From contig NZ_CP133990.1 of the NCBI RefSeq assembly GCF_031582905.1, positions 1,984,001 through 2,048,000 on the forward strand: a stretch of 64,000 nt of DNA, in the 5' to 3' direction. The translations under genes and the position numbers were made by a program. Below are positions 34,500-43,923 of the stretch, in pieces. Under the pieces are notes generated by a model, which was given only the letters and a program-made list of their open reading frames with translations, had not been told where the DNA came from and made no database searches. Position 1 is the stretch's first letter. Every line of letters begins with the position of its first letter. Source of the stretch: Pengzhenrongella sp031582905. GTDB taxonomy: Bacteria > Actinomycetota > Actinomycetes > Actinomycetales > Cellulomonadaceae.

Positions 34500-35010
34500 G
34501 GCGCCTCCTCTGGGTCGCGGTCGGCGCGACGGCGACCGTCGTCGCGCTGCGCACGGCACGTGAGGTGACCGAGAAGCACGTCCCGGCCGGTGCGCGCTCC
34601 GCGGTCGGCGCGGTGGCCGCGCTCGGCGGGGTCCTCGAGACCGTGCGTCACGAGTTCGCGGCCGGGACCGCGCAGCGCGAGGCGGAGCTGCGGTCCGCGC
34701 TGCTGGCCGGCGCCGACCTGGACCGCGCGCGCAGCGCCGTCGACGCCTGGCGTACCGAGCGGGCCGGCCGCGCCGAGCAGGAGGCGCCACCCGCCGGCGC
34801 GCCCGAAGCGGGCGCGACGGCGTCGGGCACCGCGGCGTCGGGCACCGCGACGCCGGGCACCACGACGCCGGGCACCACGACGACGTCGGGCACCGCTGAC
34901 GCCGCTGTGCCCGGCCGCCCCCGCCCCGGCTCGGCCGCCGCCGCCCGGGGAGCGGGGCACGCCGCGCCGAGGACCCCGACGACGGCCCGACGGGCTACTC
35001 CTTCTTCTGA
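34496..35010 (+). CDS. Small membrane protein before alaS, DUF6167-like (one frameshift)
   Basis: About 171 residues. One N-terminal helix (RRLLWVAVGATATVVALRTA) is followed by a helical segment and a long low-complexity tail of SGTA/PGTT repeats (15-bp DNA units, about 34815-34899). The tail ends AEDPDDGPTGYSFF only if one G is added in the runs 34947-34950 or 34954-34957. The position between the DUF948 gene and alaS and the WxxxG...R start match a conserved actinobacterial small protein; the DUF number is from memory. GTG overlaps the previous stop. Confidence 0.75.
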
Positions 35011-35079
35011 CCGACCGACCCACGGGCCACCGGCCCGCCGTCGCGGAACACCGCGGCGCTCCGAACCCTTGAGGACATC

Positions 35080-37776
35080 ATGCGTACCGCCGAGATCCGC
35101 AAGCGCTGGCTCGACTACTTCTCCAGCCGCGGCCACGCCGTCGTGCCGTCGGCCTCGCTGGTCTCCGAGGACCCGTCGCTGCTGTTCACGGTCGCCGGCA
35201 TGGTGCCGTTCATCCCCTACATGGTAGGTGAGCGCACCCCGCCGTGGCCGCGCGCGACCAGCGTGCAGAAGTGCGTGCGCACCCTCGACATCGAGGAGGT
35301 CGGCAAGACCACGCGGCACGGCACGTTCTTCCAGATGAACGGCAACTTCTCCTTCGGCGACTACTTCAAGGAGGGCGCCATCCGGATGGCGTGGGAGCTC
35401 ATCACCACGCCCCAGTCGGACGGCGGCTACGGCTTCGACCCCGAGACGGTCTGGGTCACCGTCTACGAGGACGACGACGAGGCGTACGGCCTGTGGCAGA
35501 CCATCGCCGGCATGCCGACCGAGCGCATCCAGCGTCGCGGCAAGAAGGACAACTACTGGTCCACCGGCCAGCCCGGCCCGGCCGGCCCGTGCTCGGAGAT
35601 CTACATCGACCGCGGCCCCGAGTACGGCGCGGAGGGCGGCCCGATCGCGGACGAGGACCGCTACCTCGAGATCTGGAACCTCGTCTTCATGCAGTACGAG
35701 ATCGACGAGGTGAAAGGCAAGGAGGAGTTCCGCATCCGCGGCGAGCTCGCCCAGCGCAACATCGACACCGGCATGGGGCTCGAGCGGGTCGCGTACCTGC
35801 TCCAGGGCGTCGACAACATGTACGAGATCGACGAGGTGTTCCCCGTCATCGAGGCCGCGCAGCGGCTGTCGGGACGCCGGTACGGCGCCGACGCGGACGA
35901 CGACGTCCGGATGCGCGTCGTCGCCGACCACGTGCGGTCCGCCCTCATGCTCATCAGCGACGGCGTCGTGCCCTCCAACGAGGGGCGCGGGTACGTGCTG
36001 CGTCGTCTGCTGCGCCGCGTGGTGCGCGCGATGCGCCTGCTCGGCGTCGAGACGCCGACGTTCCCCGACCTGTTCGCCGTCTCCCGCGACGCGATGAAGG
36101 AGTCCTACCCCGAGGTCGAGGCGGACTGGGCACGGATCTCGCGCATCGCGATCGCCGAGGAGGAGGCGTTCCGGCGCACGCTCGTGGCCGGGACGACGAT
36201 CCTCGACACCGCGGTCGCCGGTGCGCGGGCGTCCGGGACCCCGCGGCTCAGCGGTGAGCAGGCGTTCACGCTGCACGACACCTACGGGTTCCCGATCGAC
36301 CTGACCCTGGAGATGGCCGCCGAGCAGGGCGTGACCGTCGACGAGCCCGCGTTCCGCCGCCTCATGCAGGAGCAGCGGCAGCGGGCGCGCGCCGACGCGC
36401 TCGCGAAGAAGGCGGGACCGGCGGGCGCCGAGGCGTACCGGGCCCTGCAGTCGAACCTGGGCGAGCCCGTGCAGTTCCTCGGGTACAGCGAGACGGTCGC
36501 GCGCGTCCGGGTCGACGGCCTGCTGGTCGACGGCGTCCCGGAGCCCGTCGCCACCGCACCGGCGTCCGGGTCTCTCGACGTCGAGGTCGTGCTGGACCGC
36601 ACGCCGTTCTACGCCGAGGCCGGTGGCCAGCTCGCCGACCACGGGACGATCCAGCTCGACTCGGGAGCGGTCATCGAGGTCGACGACGTCCAGGCCCCGA
36701 TCAAGGGGATGTCCGTGCACCGCGGCCGCCTCCTCGAAGGCACGGTCGCGCTCGGCGACCCGGGGACCGCGACCATCGACACCAACCGCCGCCGCGCGAT
36801 CAGCCGCGCGCACACCGCGACGCACATGGTGCACAAGGCGGTCCGCGAGGCCCTCGGGGACACCGCGACCCAGGCCGGGTCGGAGAACGCCCCGCACCGC
36901 ATCCGCTTCGACTTCCGGCACGGCAGCGGCCTGCCCGCCGGTTCGCTCGGGGAGATCGAGGAGCGGGTGAACACCCGCCTCGCCGACGACCTCGAGGTCA
37001 CCGACGCGGTCATGGACATCGATGCCGCCCGCGCGTCCGGCGCGATGGCGCTGTTCGGCGAGAAGTACGGCGACCGGGTCCGCGTCGTCTCGATCGGCGG
37101 CGACTGGTCGCGCGAGCTGTGCGCCGGCACGCACGTCAAGCGGTCCGGCCAGCTCGGCCTGGTCACGCTGCTCGGCGAGTCGTCGATCGGCTCCGGCGTG
37201 CGGCGCGTCGACGCCCTCGTCGGCGACGGCGCCTACGGGTTCCACGCCAAGGAGCACGCGCTGGTCGGTCAGCTCACCGGGCTGCTCAACGTCCGCACCG
37301 AGGAGCTGCCCGACCGCGTGTCGACCCTCGTCGGGCGGCTCAAGGAGGCCGAGCGGGAGCTCGCCTCCCTGCGTCAGGGGCAGCTGCTCGCGGCGGCCGG
37401 CACGCTCGCGGCCGACCCGGTCACCACGGCCGACGGCACCCGGGTCGTGGTGCACGACGCCGGCGCGGTGTCGTCCGCCGACGATCTGCGCGCCCTCGCG
37501 CTCGACGTGCGGGGCCGGCTCGGGGAGTCGGCCGCCTCCGTCGTCGCGATCGGTGGCGTGAGCAAGGAGCGCCCCCTGGTCGTCGTGGTCACCAACGCCG
37601 AGGCGCGGGCCAGGGGCATCCGTGCGGGCGCGCTGGCGAAGGCGGCGTCGGGCGTCCTCGGCGGCGGTGGTGGCGGCAAGGACGACATGGCGCAGGGTGG
37701 CGGGACGGACGCCGCCGCGCTCCCGGCCGCGCTCGCCGGTGTCGCCGCCGAGGTCGGCTCGGTCGCCGCCCGGTGA
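35080..37776 (+). CDS. alaS: Alanyl-tRNA synthetase
   Basis: Class II synthetase of 898 residues. Start MRTAEIRKRWLDYFSSRGH; class motifs in TSVQKCVRTLDIEEVGKTTRHGTFFQMNGNFSFGDYFKE and GMGLERVAYLLQGV; the editing domain carries SRAHTATHMVHKAVREAL and CAGTHVKRSGQLG (zinc-binding HxxxH and CxxxH); the C-Ala domain ends with a GGGGGGKDDMAQGGG loop. Length is normal. ruvX follows after 19 bases. Confidence 0.98.
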   Translation: MRTAEIRKRWLDYFSSRGHAVVPSASLVSEDPSLLFTVAGMVPFIPYMVGERTPPWPRATSVQKCVRTLDIEEVGKTTRHGTFFQMNGNFSFGDYFKEGAIRMAWELITTPQSDGGYGFDPETVWVTVYEDDDEAYGLWQTIAGMPTERIQRRGKKDNYWSTGQPGPAGPCSEIYIDRGPEYGAEGGPIADEDRYLEIWNLVFMQYEIDEVKGKEEFRIRGELAQRNIDTGMGLERVAYLLQGVDNMYEIDEVFPVIEAAQRLSGRRYGADADDDVRMRVVADHVRSALMLISDGVVPSNEGRGYVLRRLLRRVVRAMRLLGVETPTFPDLFAVSRDAMKESYPEVEADWARISRIAIAEEEAFRRTLVAGTTILDTAVAGARASGTPRLSGEQAFTLHDTYGFPIDLTLEMAAEQGVTVDEPAFRRLMQEQRQRARADALAKKAGPAGAEAYRALQSNLGEPVQFLGYSETVARVRVDGLLVDGVPEPVATAPASGSLDVEVVLDRTPFYAEAGGQLADHGTIQLDSGAVIEVDDVQAPIKGMSVHRGRLLEGTVALGDPGTATIDTNRRRAISRAHTATHMVHKAVREALGDTATQAGSENAPHRIRFDFRHGSGLPAGSLGEIEERVNTRLADDLEVTDAVMDIDAARASGAMALFGEKYGDRVRVVSIGGDWSRELCAGTHVKRSGQLGLVTLLGESSIGSGVRRVDALVGDGAYGFHAKEHALVGQLTGLLNVRTEELPDRVSTLVGRLKEAERELASLRQGQLLAAAGTLAADPVTTADGTRVVVHDAGAVSSADDLRALALDVRGRLGESAASVVAIGGVSKERPLVVVVTNAEARARGIRAGALAKAASGVLGGGGGGKDDMAQGGGTDAAALPAALAGVAAEVGSVAAR

Positions 37777-37795
37777 GCGCATCCGCGGGCGCACG

Positions 37796-38407
37796 ATGAG
37801 CGCCGACGCCGGCGACGGCCTGCCACGCGGCGCGCGGATCGGGGTGGACGTCGGCTCCGTCCGCATCGGCCTGGCCGCGAGCGACCCCGACGGCATCGTC
37901 GCAACCCCGGTCGAGACGGTGCCGCGGGACACCGCCGGGTGGACCCGGTACCTCAAGGCCGGACCGACCCGCGCGACGGGGAGTCGGCGGGCGCTGCGCC
38001 GTCGGCCCATCTGCCGGCCGACGTCCAGCGCATCGCCGCCGAGGCCGCGGACCGGTTCGCCGCGGTGGTGTACGTCGGGCTGCCCCGTCACCTGTCCGGG
38101 TCGGAGGGTTCGGCATCCGCGGGTGCACGCGTCTACGCTGATGCGCTGGCGTCCGCAGTCGCACCCATCCCGGTCCGGCTCGTGGACGAGCGGATGAGCA
38201 CGGTGTCCGCGCACCAGGCTTTGCACGCGTCCGGGAGGTCCGGGCGTCGCCACCGGCAGGTCGTCGACCAGGCGGCCGCGGTGGTGATCCTGCAGTCCGC
38301 ACTCGAGGCGGAGCGCGCCGGGGGTCGCGAGCGGGGAGCGGGTCCCGTCGGACCCCGGCTCACCGGCACGCGGTGCGGCAGGCGACGGCGAGACGACGGA
38401 TCGGTAG
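37796..38407 (+). CDS. ruvX: Putative pre-16S rRNA nuclease RuvX/YqgF (two frameshifts)
   Basis: RuvX/YqgF is an RNase H-fold nuclease implicated in 16S rRNA 5' processing. The N-terminus (GARIGVDVGSVRIGLAASDPDG) reads from ATG 37796; VVYVGLPRHLSGSEG, VRLVDERMSTVSAHQAL and VVDQAAAVVILQSALEAE read one frame back. Adding a G to 37978-37981 joins them. Near 38334-38337 a further change (one extra or two missing G) is needed to reach the TAG at 38405-38407; otherwise the frame runs into mltG. The 3' end is therefore uncertain. The linker APSAHLPADV is longer than usual. Confidence 0.82.
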
Positions 38408-38412
38408 ACACA

Positions 38413-39626
38413 GTGGTCAACGAAGAACGCGGTGAGCAGTCGGCCGACCAGCAGTGGCCGTCAACCGACAGCGGCGGCGGCACCGCCGTGACCGAGCTGT
38501 TCGGCGCCGAGGCGACCGAGCCGGTCGTCCCGCCGCACCGGTCCGGCAGCCCGGCGGACGACCGCGAGGTGCTGCGTCGCCGGCGCCGCCGCCGTGGGGG
38601 CATCGCGATCGCGGTCGTCGTCCTGCTGCTCGTCGGTGCCGGGTTCGCCGTGTTCAGCGTCCTCGGGCCGCTCCTCGACCGCGGTGACGGCACGACCGTC
38701 GTCGCCGACCACCCCGGGCCCGGGCGCGGGGCCACCCAGGTGGTCGTGAACCCGGGCGACACCGGCGCCGCCATCGGTGAGACCCTCGCGGACGCCGGCG
38801 TGGTGGCGACCGTCGGCGCGTTCACCTCCGCGTACACCGCCAACCCGGACGCCCCGTCCATCCAGCCAGGGACCTACGAGCTGCAGCTGGAGATGCGGGC
38901 ATCCGACGCCGTCGCCGCTCTGCTCGACCCGGCGCGCCGTGTGTCGTATCGCGTGACCGTGCCCGAGGGGCTGACGGCCGCGCAGACCTACGAGCGGATC
39001 TCCGCGGTGACGACCATCCCGGTCGAGGCGCTCGCCGCGGCGGCCGCCGACCCGGCCGCGATCGGTCTGCCGCCCGAGGCGGGCGGGAACGTCGAGGGCT
39101 GGCTGTTCCCCGAGACGTACCAGTTCGAGCCGACGGTGGACGCGACGACGATCCTGGCGAACATGGTCGCCCAGACCGTGTCGGTGCTCGACGGCCTCGG
39201 CGTGCAGCCCGCCGACCGCCAGACCGTGCTCATCAAGGCGTCGCTCGTCGAGCGGGAGGGCCGCAGCGCCGAGGACCGCGCGAAGATCGCGCAGGCCATC
39301 GAGAACCGACTGGGCCGCGAGATGCGCCTGGACATCGACGCGGCGCTCGCGTACGGCCTCGGCAAGCCCGGCACGGCCCTGACCAACGCCGACAAGGAGA
39401 CCGACAGCCCGTACAACCTGTACCGGTTCACCGGCCTCCCGCCCGGCCCGATCGCGGCGCCGAGCGCGGAGTCCATCACCGCGGTGCTCAACCCGACGCC
39501 GGGCCCGTGGATCTTCTGGGTGACGGTGAACCTCGAGACCGGCGAGACGCTGTTCGCGGACAACCTCGCCGACCACAACGCCAACGTGCAGAGGCTGCGC
39601 GCCTGGCAGGCCGAGAACGAGGGTGA
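38413..39626 (+). CDS. mltG: Endolytic transglycosylase MltG (frameshift at stop)
   Basis: MltG cleaves nascent peptidoglycan and limits glycan chain length. About 404 residues: cytoplasmic basic segment RRRRRRRGG, one membrane helix (IAIAVVVLLLVGAGFAVFSVL), a LysM-like part and the YceG domain with KASLVEREGRSAEDRAKIA containing the catalytic Glu, then DIDAALAYGL and PYNLYRFTGLPPGPIA. The frame stays open past the expected end; one extra G at 39621-39623 gives ENEG followed by TGA overlapping the aroE GTG. GTG 38488 is an alternative start. ruvX-mltG-aroE order is conserved. Confidence 0.92.
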
Positions 39627-40492
39627 GCGCGACCCAGGGGTCCGCCCGTCGGGCGGCCGTCCTCGGGCACCCGGTCGCCCACTCGCTGTCCCCGGTGCTG
39701 CACCGTGCCGCCTACGCCGCGCTGGGGCTCGACCAGTGGCGCTACGACGCGATGGACGTCGACACCGACGCTCTGGCGGGCGTGCTGAGCGGTCTCGACG
39801 AGACGTGGGCCGGGCTGAGCCTGACGATGCCGCTCAAGCACGCCGTGCTGCCGCTGCTCGACCACGTCGAGCCGCTCGCCGAGGTGGTCGGCGCTGTCAA
39901 CACGGTCCTCGTGCAGCACGCGCCGGGTTCGCCGGTGCTCGTCGGGGCGAACACCGACGTGCACGGCCTGGTCGCGGCGCTGGGAGAGGGGCTGGCGGTC
40001 CGGGAGGCCGGTCGTCCCGGTCCGCTCACGGCCGTCGTCGTCGGCGCGGGGGCGACCGCCGCGTCGACCCTCGCGGCGCTGGGACAGCTCGGCTGCACCA
40101 GTCCCGCGGTGCACCTTCGCTCGCTCGGGCGGGCCGGGTCGCTGCTGCGAGCCGCCCACCGCATGGGGGTCGAGCCCCGGTACGCCGGGCTCGACACCGT
40201 CGCCGACGCCGCCGCGCAGGCGGACGTCGTGGTCTCGACGGTGCCCGCGCACGCCGCCGACGGGCTCGCCGCCGAGCTCGCCGGGCGCCGGGTGCACGGC
40301 GTCCTGCTCGACGTCGTCTACGACCCCCGCCCGACGGCGCTGTCCGCCGCCTGGGCGGCCGCGGGCGGCGTCGTCGTCGGCGGGGAGCGGATGCTGCTGC
40401 ACCAGGCGGCGGAGCAGGTGCGGCTCATGACGGGCCGCGTCGCGCCGCTCGCGGCGATGGACCGGGCGCTGACCGAGCGGCTGGGCCTCTGA
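39623..40492 (+). CDS. aroE: Shikimate dehydrogenase
   Basis: Reduces 3-dehydroshikimate to shikimate with NADPH. The 289-residue protein has LGHPVAHSLSPVLHRAAY (substrate site), GLSLTMPLKHAVLPLL with the catalytic Lys, VGANTDVHGLVAAL, and a Rossmann domain with VVVGAGATAASTLAAL. It ends ERLGL. The downstream aroC-aroK-aroB-aroQ genes are separated from it by the 11-kb pilus locus. Confidence 0.96.
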   Translation: MSATQGSARRAAVLGHPVAHSLSPVLHRAAYAALGLDQWRYDAMDVDTDALAGVLSGLDETWAGLSLTMPLKHAVLPLLDHVEPLAEVVGAVNTVLVQHAPGSPVLVGANTDVHGLVAALGEGLAVREAGRPGPLTAVVVGAGATAASTLAALGQLGCTSPAVHLRSLGRAGSLLRAAHRMGVEPRYAGLDTVADAAAQADVVVSTVPAHAADGLAAELAGRRVHGVLLDVVYDPRPTALSAAWAAAGGVVVGGERMLLHQAAEQVRLMTGRVAPLAAMDRALTERLGL

Positions 40493-40548
40493 CCGCTGGG
40501 CGTCAGACCGCTGGGCCTCTGACCGCTGGGCGTCTGACCGCTGGGCGT
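40489..40548 (+). repeat. Four 15-bp tandem repeats beginning at the aroE stop
   Basis: CTGACCGCTGGGCGT occurs as copies at 40489, 40504 (diverged), 40519 and 40534. The first unit contains the aroE TGA, and the last aroE codons (CTGACCG...CTGGGCCTC) resemble the unit, so the array looks like an expansion of the gene's 3' end. The remaining 130 bases to pilB hold a GGAGG Shine-Dalgarno at about 40673 and nothing else recognised. Confidence 0.9.
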
Positions 40549-40682
40549 CTGGGCGGGCGGCCGTCGGGATCCGGGGTCGATGTTCCTCAACGAACCGGGT
40601 CGGCCGGCCGATGGGTCCGGTGACGTCCGGCGTGCGGTGACCTCCCGCAGCGCCGTGGTGGCGTCGCGGACGGAGGAACCCC

Positions 40683-42359
40683 GTGAAGCAGCTCGGCCAG
40701 ATCCTGCTCGACGAGGGCCTGGTGACCGAGTCCCAGCTGACGGACGCCCTGGCGGAGCAGCGGGTCCGGGGCCAGTCGCTGGGCACGACGCTGGTCGAGA
40801 TCGGGATGCTCACCGACCGCCAGCTCGTCGCCGCGCTCGCCGCGCAGGTGGGCATGGCGTTCATCGACCTCGACGAGTACCCGGTCGACCGCATGGCCGT
40901 CTCGATGGTCCCCGGCTCGCTGTGCCGGCGTCACGTCGTGCTCCCCATCGCGCTCGAGGACGGCGTCCTCGTCCTCGCGACCGCCAACGCGGGCAACGTC
41001 GTCGCGGTCGACGACGTCCGCACCTTCTGCGGGATGGCCGTGCGGACCGTCGTCGCGACGCAGGACGACCTCCTGCGCGCCATCGACCGGTTCTGCCGGG
41101 TCGACGGCGAGATCGAGAACCTGTCGTCGGCGTTCGAGCAGGAGGAGGCGCAGCGGGCCGAGGAGCAGGCGAGCCGGATGGCGGAGGTGGCCGACGACGA
41201 GGCGCCGGTCGTCCGCTTCGTCAACCTGCTGGTCACGCAGGCGATCACCGACCGCGCGTCGGACATCCACATCGAGCCGGCCGAGCACGACCTGCGCGTG
41301 CGGTACCGGATCGACGGCGTGCTGCACGAGACCCAGCGCGCACCCAAGCAGATCCAGGGCGGCGTCATCTCGCGGGTGAAGATCATGGCCGACATCGACA
41401 TCGCCGAGCGGCGCAAGCCCCAGGACGGGCGCATGTCGGTCACCCACAACGGTCGACAGGTCGACCTGCGGGTCGCGACCCTGCCCACGGTGTGGGGCGA
41501 GAAGATCGTGCTCCGCATCCTCGACAACTCGTCGGCGAGCCTGGACCTGCGCGACCTGTCCTTCCTCGGGACCAACCTCGAGACCTACCGGGCCGCGTAC
41601 ACCAAGCCCTACGGGATGATCCTCGTCACCGGACCCACCGGGTCGGGCAAGTCGACGACGCTCTACGCGACGGTGAACGCGGTCTCGCGGCCCGAGGTCA
41701 ACGTCATCACCGTCGAGGACCCGGTCGAGAGCAGGATCGCCGGCGTCAACCAGGTCCAGGTCAACCCCAAGGCCGGGCTCACCTTCGCCGGCGCACTGCG
41801 CTCGATCTTGCGGTCCGACCCCGACGTCGTGCTGCTGGGTGAGATCCGCGACCACGAGACCGCCCAGATCTCCATCGAGGCCGCGCTCACCGGACACCTC
41901 GTGCTCTCCACGCTGCACACCAACGACGCACCGTCGGCGGTGACCCGCCTCGTCGAGATGGGGATCGAGCCCTTCCTCGTGGGCTCCGCGCTCGACGCCG
42001 TCGTCGCCCAACGACTCGCGCGTCGGCTCTGCGACCGCTGCAAGGTGCCGGTCCAGCCCAGCGAGGCCGAGCTCGTCGGCGCCGGCTACCCGTGGCAGCC
42101 GGGCGAGGAGCGGCCGCAGGTCTTCCGGCCGGTCGGCTGCCCGGCGTGCTCCAAGACGGGGTACCGCGGCCGGATCGCGGTGCACGAGGTGATGCGCGTG
42201 ACGGAGGAGATCGAGCGGCACGCCGTCGCGCGGTCCTCGAGCGCCGAGGTCGCCCGCACCGCCCGTGAGCAGGGCATGGTCCCGCTGCGCGCGGACGGGT
42301 GGGCGAAGGTCGCGATGGGCCTGACGTCGATGGACGAGGTGCTGCGGGTCGTCGCGTAG
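40683..42359 (+). CDS. pilB: Type IV pilus assembly ATPase PilB/GspE
   Basis: The cytoplasmic motor that drives pilus extension. 558 residues: N-terminal MshEN-type domain (MKQLGQILLDEGLVTESQLTDAL), a linker, then the secretion ATPase domain with Walker A GPTGSGKST at 317-325, Asp box, Walker B DVVLLGEIRD and His box TGHLVLSTLHTNDA. The C-terminal tetracysteine (CDRC, CPAC) for zinc is present. MshEN domains in other PilB-like ATPases bind c-di-GMP; that is only a possibility here. GTG start with GGAGG upstream. Confidence 0.95.
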   Translation: MKQLGQILLDEGLVTESQLTDALAEQRVRGQSLGTTLVEIGMLTDRQLVAALAAQVGMAFIDLDEYPVDRMAVSMVPGSLCRRHVVLPIALEDGVLVLATANAGNVVAVDDVRTFCGMAVRTVVATQDDLLRAIDRFCRVDGEIENLSSAFEQEEAQRAEEQASRMAEVADDEAPVVRFVNLLVTQAITDRASDIHIEPAEHDLRVRYRIDGVLHETQRAPKQIQGGVISRVKIMADIDIAERRKPQDGRMSVTHNGRQVDLRVATLPTVWGEKIVLRILDNSSASLDLRDLSFLGTNLETYRAAYTKPYGMILVTGPTGSGKSTTLYATVNAVSRPEVNVITVEDPVESRIAGVNQVQVNPKAGLTFAGALRSILRSDPDVVLLGEIRDHETAQISIEAALTGHLVLSTLHTNDAPSAVTRLVEMGIEPFLVGSALDAVVAQRLARRLCDRCKVPVQPSEAELVGAGYPWQPGEERPQVFRPVGCPACSKTGYRGRIAVHEVMRVTEEIERHAVARSSSAEVARTAREQGMVPLRADGWAKVAMGLTSMDEVLRVVA

Positions 42360-42427
42360 CGCCCGGGTGAACGGCCGGGTGAACGGCCGGGCGGCGCTCA
42401 TGACGGACCGGGCGCTGCCGATGGGAA

Positions 42428-42480
42428 CGCCGACGGCGCTCCGTGATCGGTGCGCCGTGCCCGGGAGTCCGCCGTCGGCG
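42428..42480 (+). promoter_or_regulatory. 11-bp inverted repeat upstream of pilT
   Basis: CGCCGACGGCG (42428-42438) and CGCCGTCGGCG (42470-42480) are exact complements with a 31-base loop whose ends (CTCC, GGAG) can also pair. It lies 26 bases before the pilT GTG. Just upstream, CGGGTGAACGGC is repeated (42365-42390). It may be a leader hairpin or an operator. Confidence 0.5.
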
Positions 42481-42505
42481 GCCCGACGACCTGAGAGGCG
42501 CACCC

Positions 42506-43923
42506 GTGAGCGAGTCCTACCTGGTGGACGAGGACCCGGCGGGGTTCCCCGCGCCGTTGTGGCCGGCCCCGTCCGCGTCACCCGCCGTCGGTGTCCCGGC
42601 CCAAGGCCCGGCACGCGGCATGCCCCCGTCGGACCTGACCGACCTCTCGACCCCCGGGGCGCTCGGGGCGCTCGGGGTGCTCGGGGCGCCGCCGCCCGGC
42701 GCGCCGGACCACGGCTCGCGGGTCGGGCTGACCGGCTTCCGCGACCGGGACCTCGACCTCGACACCGCCCTGCGCGCCACCATCGCCGCCGGCGCCTCCG
42801 ACCTGCACCTGAGCGCGGGCGCGCCGCCCATGCTCCGGGTCGATGGCACGCTCCGGCCGCTCGAGGGGCACGGACCGTTGTCGGGGACCTCGCTGCAGCG
42901 CAGCGTCTACGCCGCCCTGACCCAGCGGCAGCGCGAACGGTTCGAGGCCGAGCTCGAGCTCGACTTCGCCTACGCCGTCGCCGGGGCTGCGCGGTTCCGC
43001 GTGAACCTGTACCAGCAGCGCTCGTCGGTCGGCGCGGTGTTCCGCCTGATCCCGCACGAGATCAAGGCGCTCGAGCAGCTGGGGGTGCCGGCGGTGGTCG
43101 GCAACTTCGCCGGCCTGCCGCGCGGGCTCGTGCTCGTCACCGGCCCGACCGGCTCCGGCAAGTCGACGACCCTGGCGGCCATCATCGACCTGGCCAACCG
43201 CACGCGGCACGACCACATCGTCACCGTCGAGGACCCGATCGAGTTCCTGCACAAGCACAAGAGCTGCCTGGTCAACCAGCGGGAGGTCGGCGCGGACACG
43301 CACTCGTTCACCGCGGCGCTGCGCCACGCCCTGCGTCAGGACCCCGACATCATCCTCGTCGGCGAGCTCCGCGACCTCGAGACGATCTCGGTCGCCCTGA
43401 CGGCCGCCGAGACCGGCCACCTCGTCTTCGCGACCCTGCACACGCAGGACGCCGCGCAGACGGTCGACCGCATCATCGACGTCTTCCCGGCCGAGCAGCA
43501 CGGGCAGATCCGCACGCAGCTCGCGGGCGCGCTGCAGGGGATCGTCTCCCAGACGCTGTGCCGGACGGCGAGCGGGCGAGGTCGCGCGGTGGCCACCGAG
43601 GTCATGGTGGCCACGCCGGCGATCCGCAACCTCATCCGCGAGGGCAAGACCCACCAGCTGTACTCCGTGATGCAGGCCGGTGGTCAGTACGGGATGCACA
43701 CGCTCGACCAGGACCTCGCCGAGCTGGTGACGTCCGGGCGGGTGACCTACGAGGACGGCCTGGAGAAGTGCCACCACGCCGAGGACTTCACCCGGCTGAC
43801 CGGTCGCACCGGCAGCGGCCGCACCACCGGCGCCCCCGGGGCCCCCTGGTCGACGGCGCCGCGGACGACCCGTTCGGCGCGATGCCGGCGGCCATGGCGA
43901 CGTGGGAGACGGTGACCCGCTGA
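42506..43923 (+). CDS. pilT: Type IV pilus retraction ATPase PilT (one frameshift)
   Basis: PilT powers pilus retraction. About 472 residues: an N-terminal Pro/Gly-rich extension of about 80 residues not typical of PilT, then the PilT core (AGASDLHLSAGAPPMLRVDG), Walker A GPTGSGKST at 213-221, Walker B DIILVGELRD, His box TGHLVFATLHTQDA and the PilT-specific AIRNLIREGK. The C-terminal 30 residues need one base in the run region 43833-43846 to give DDPFGAMPAAMATWE. GTG start with GAGAGG; its stop overlaps pilC. Confidence 0.94.

Noticed and set aside
37939..40623. Apparent single fused gene covering ruvX, mltG and aroE region
   Set aside because: The long frame arises from length errors at 38334-38337 and 39621-39623 that remove the ruvX and mltG stops; the three proteins are separate families.
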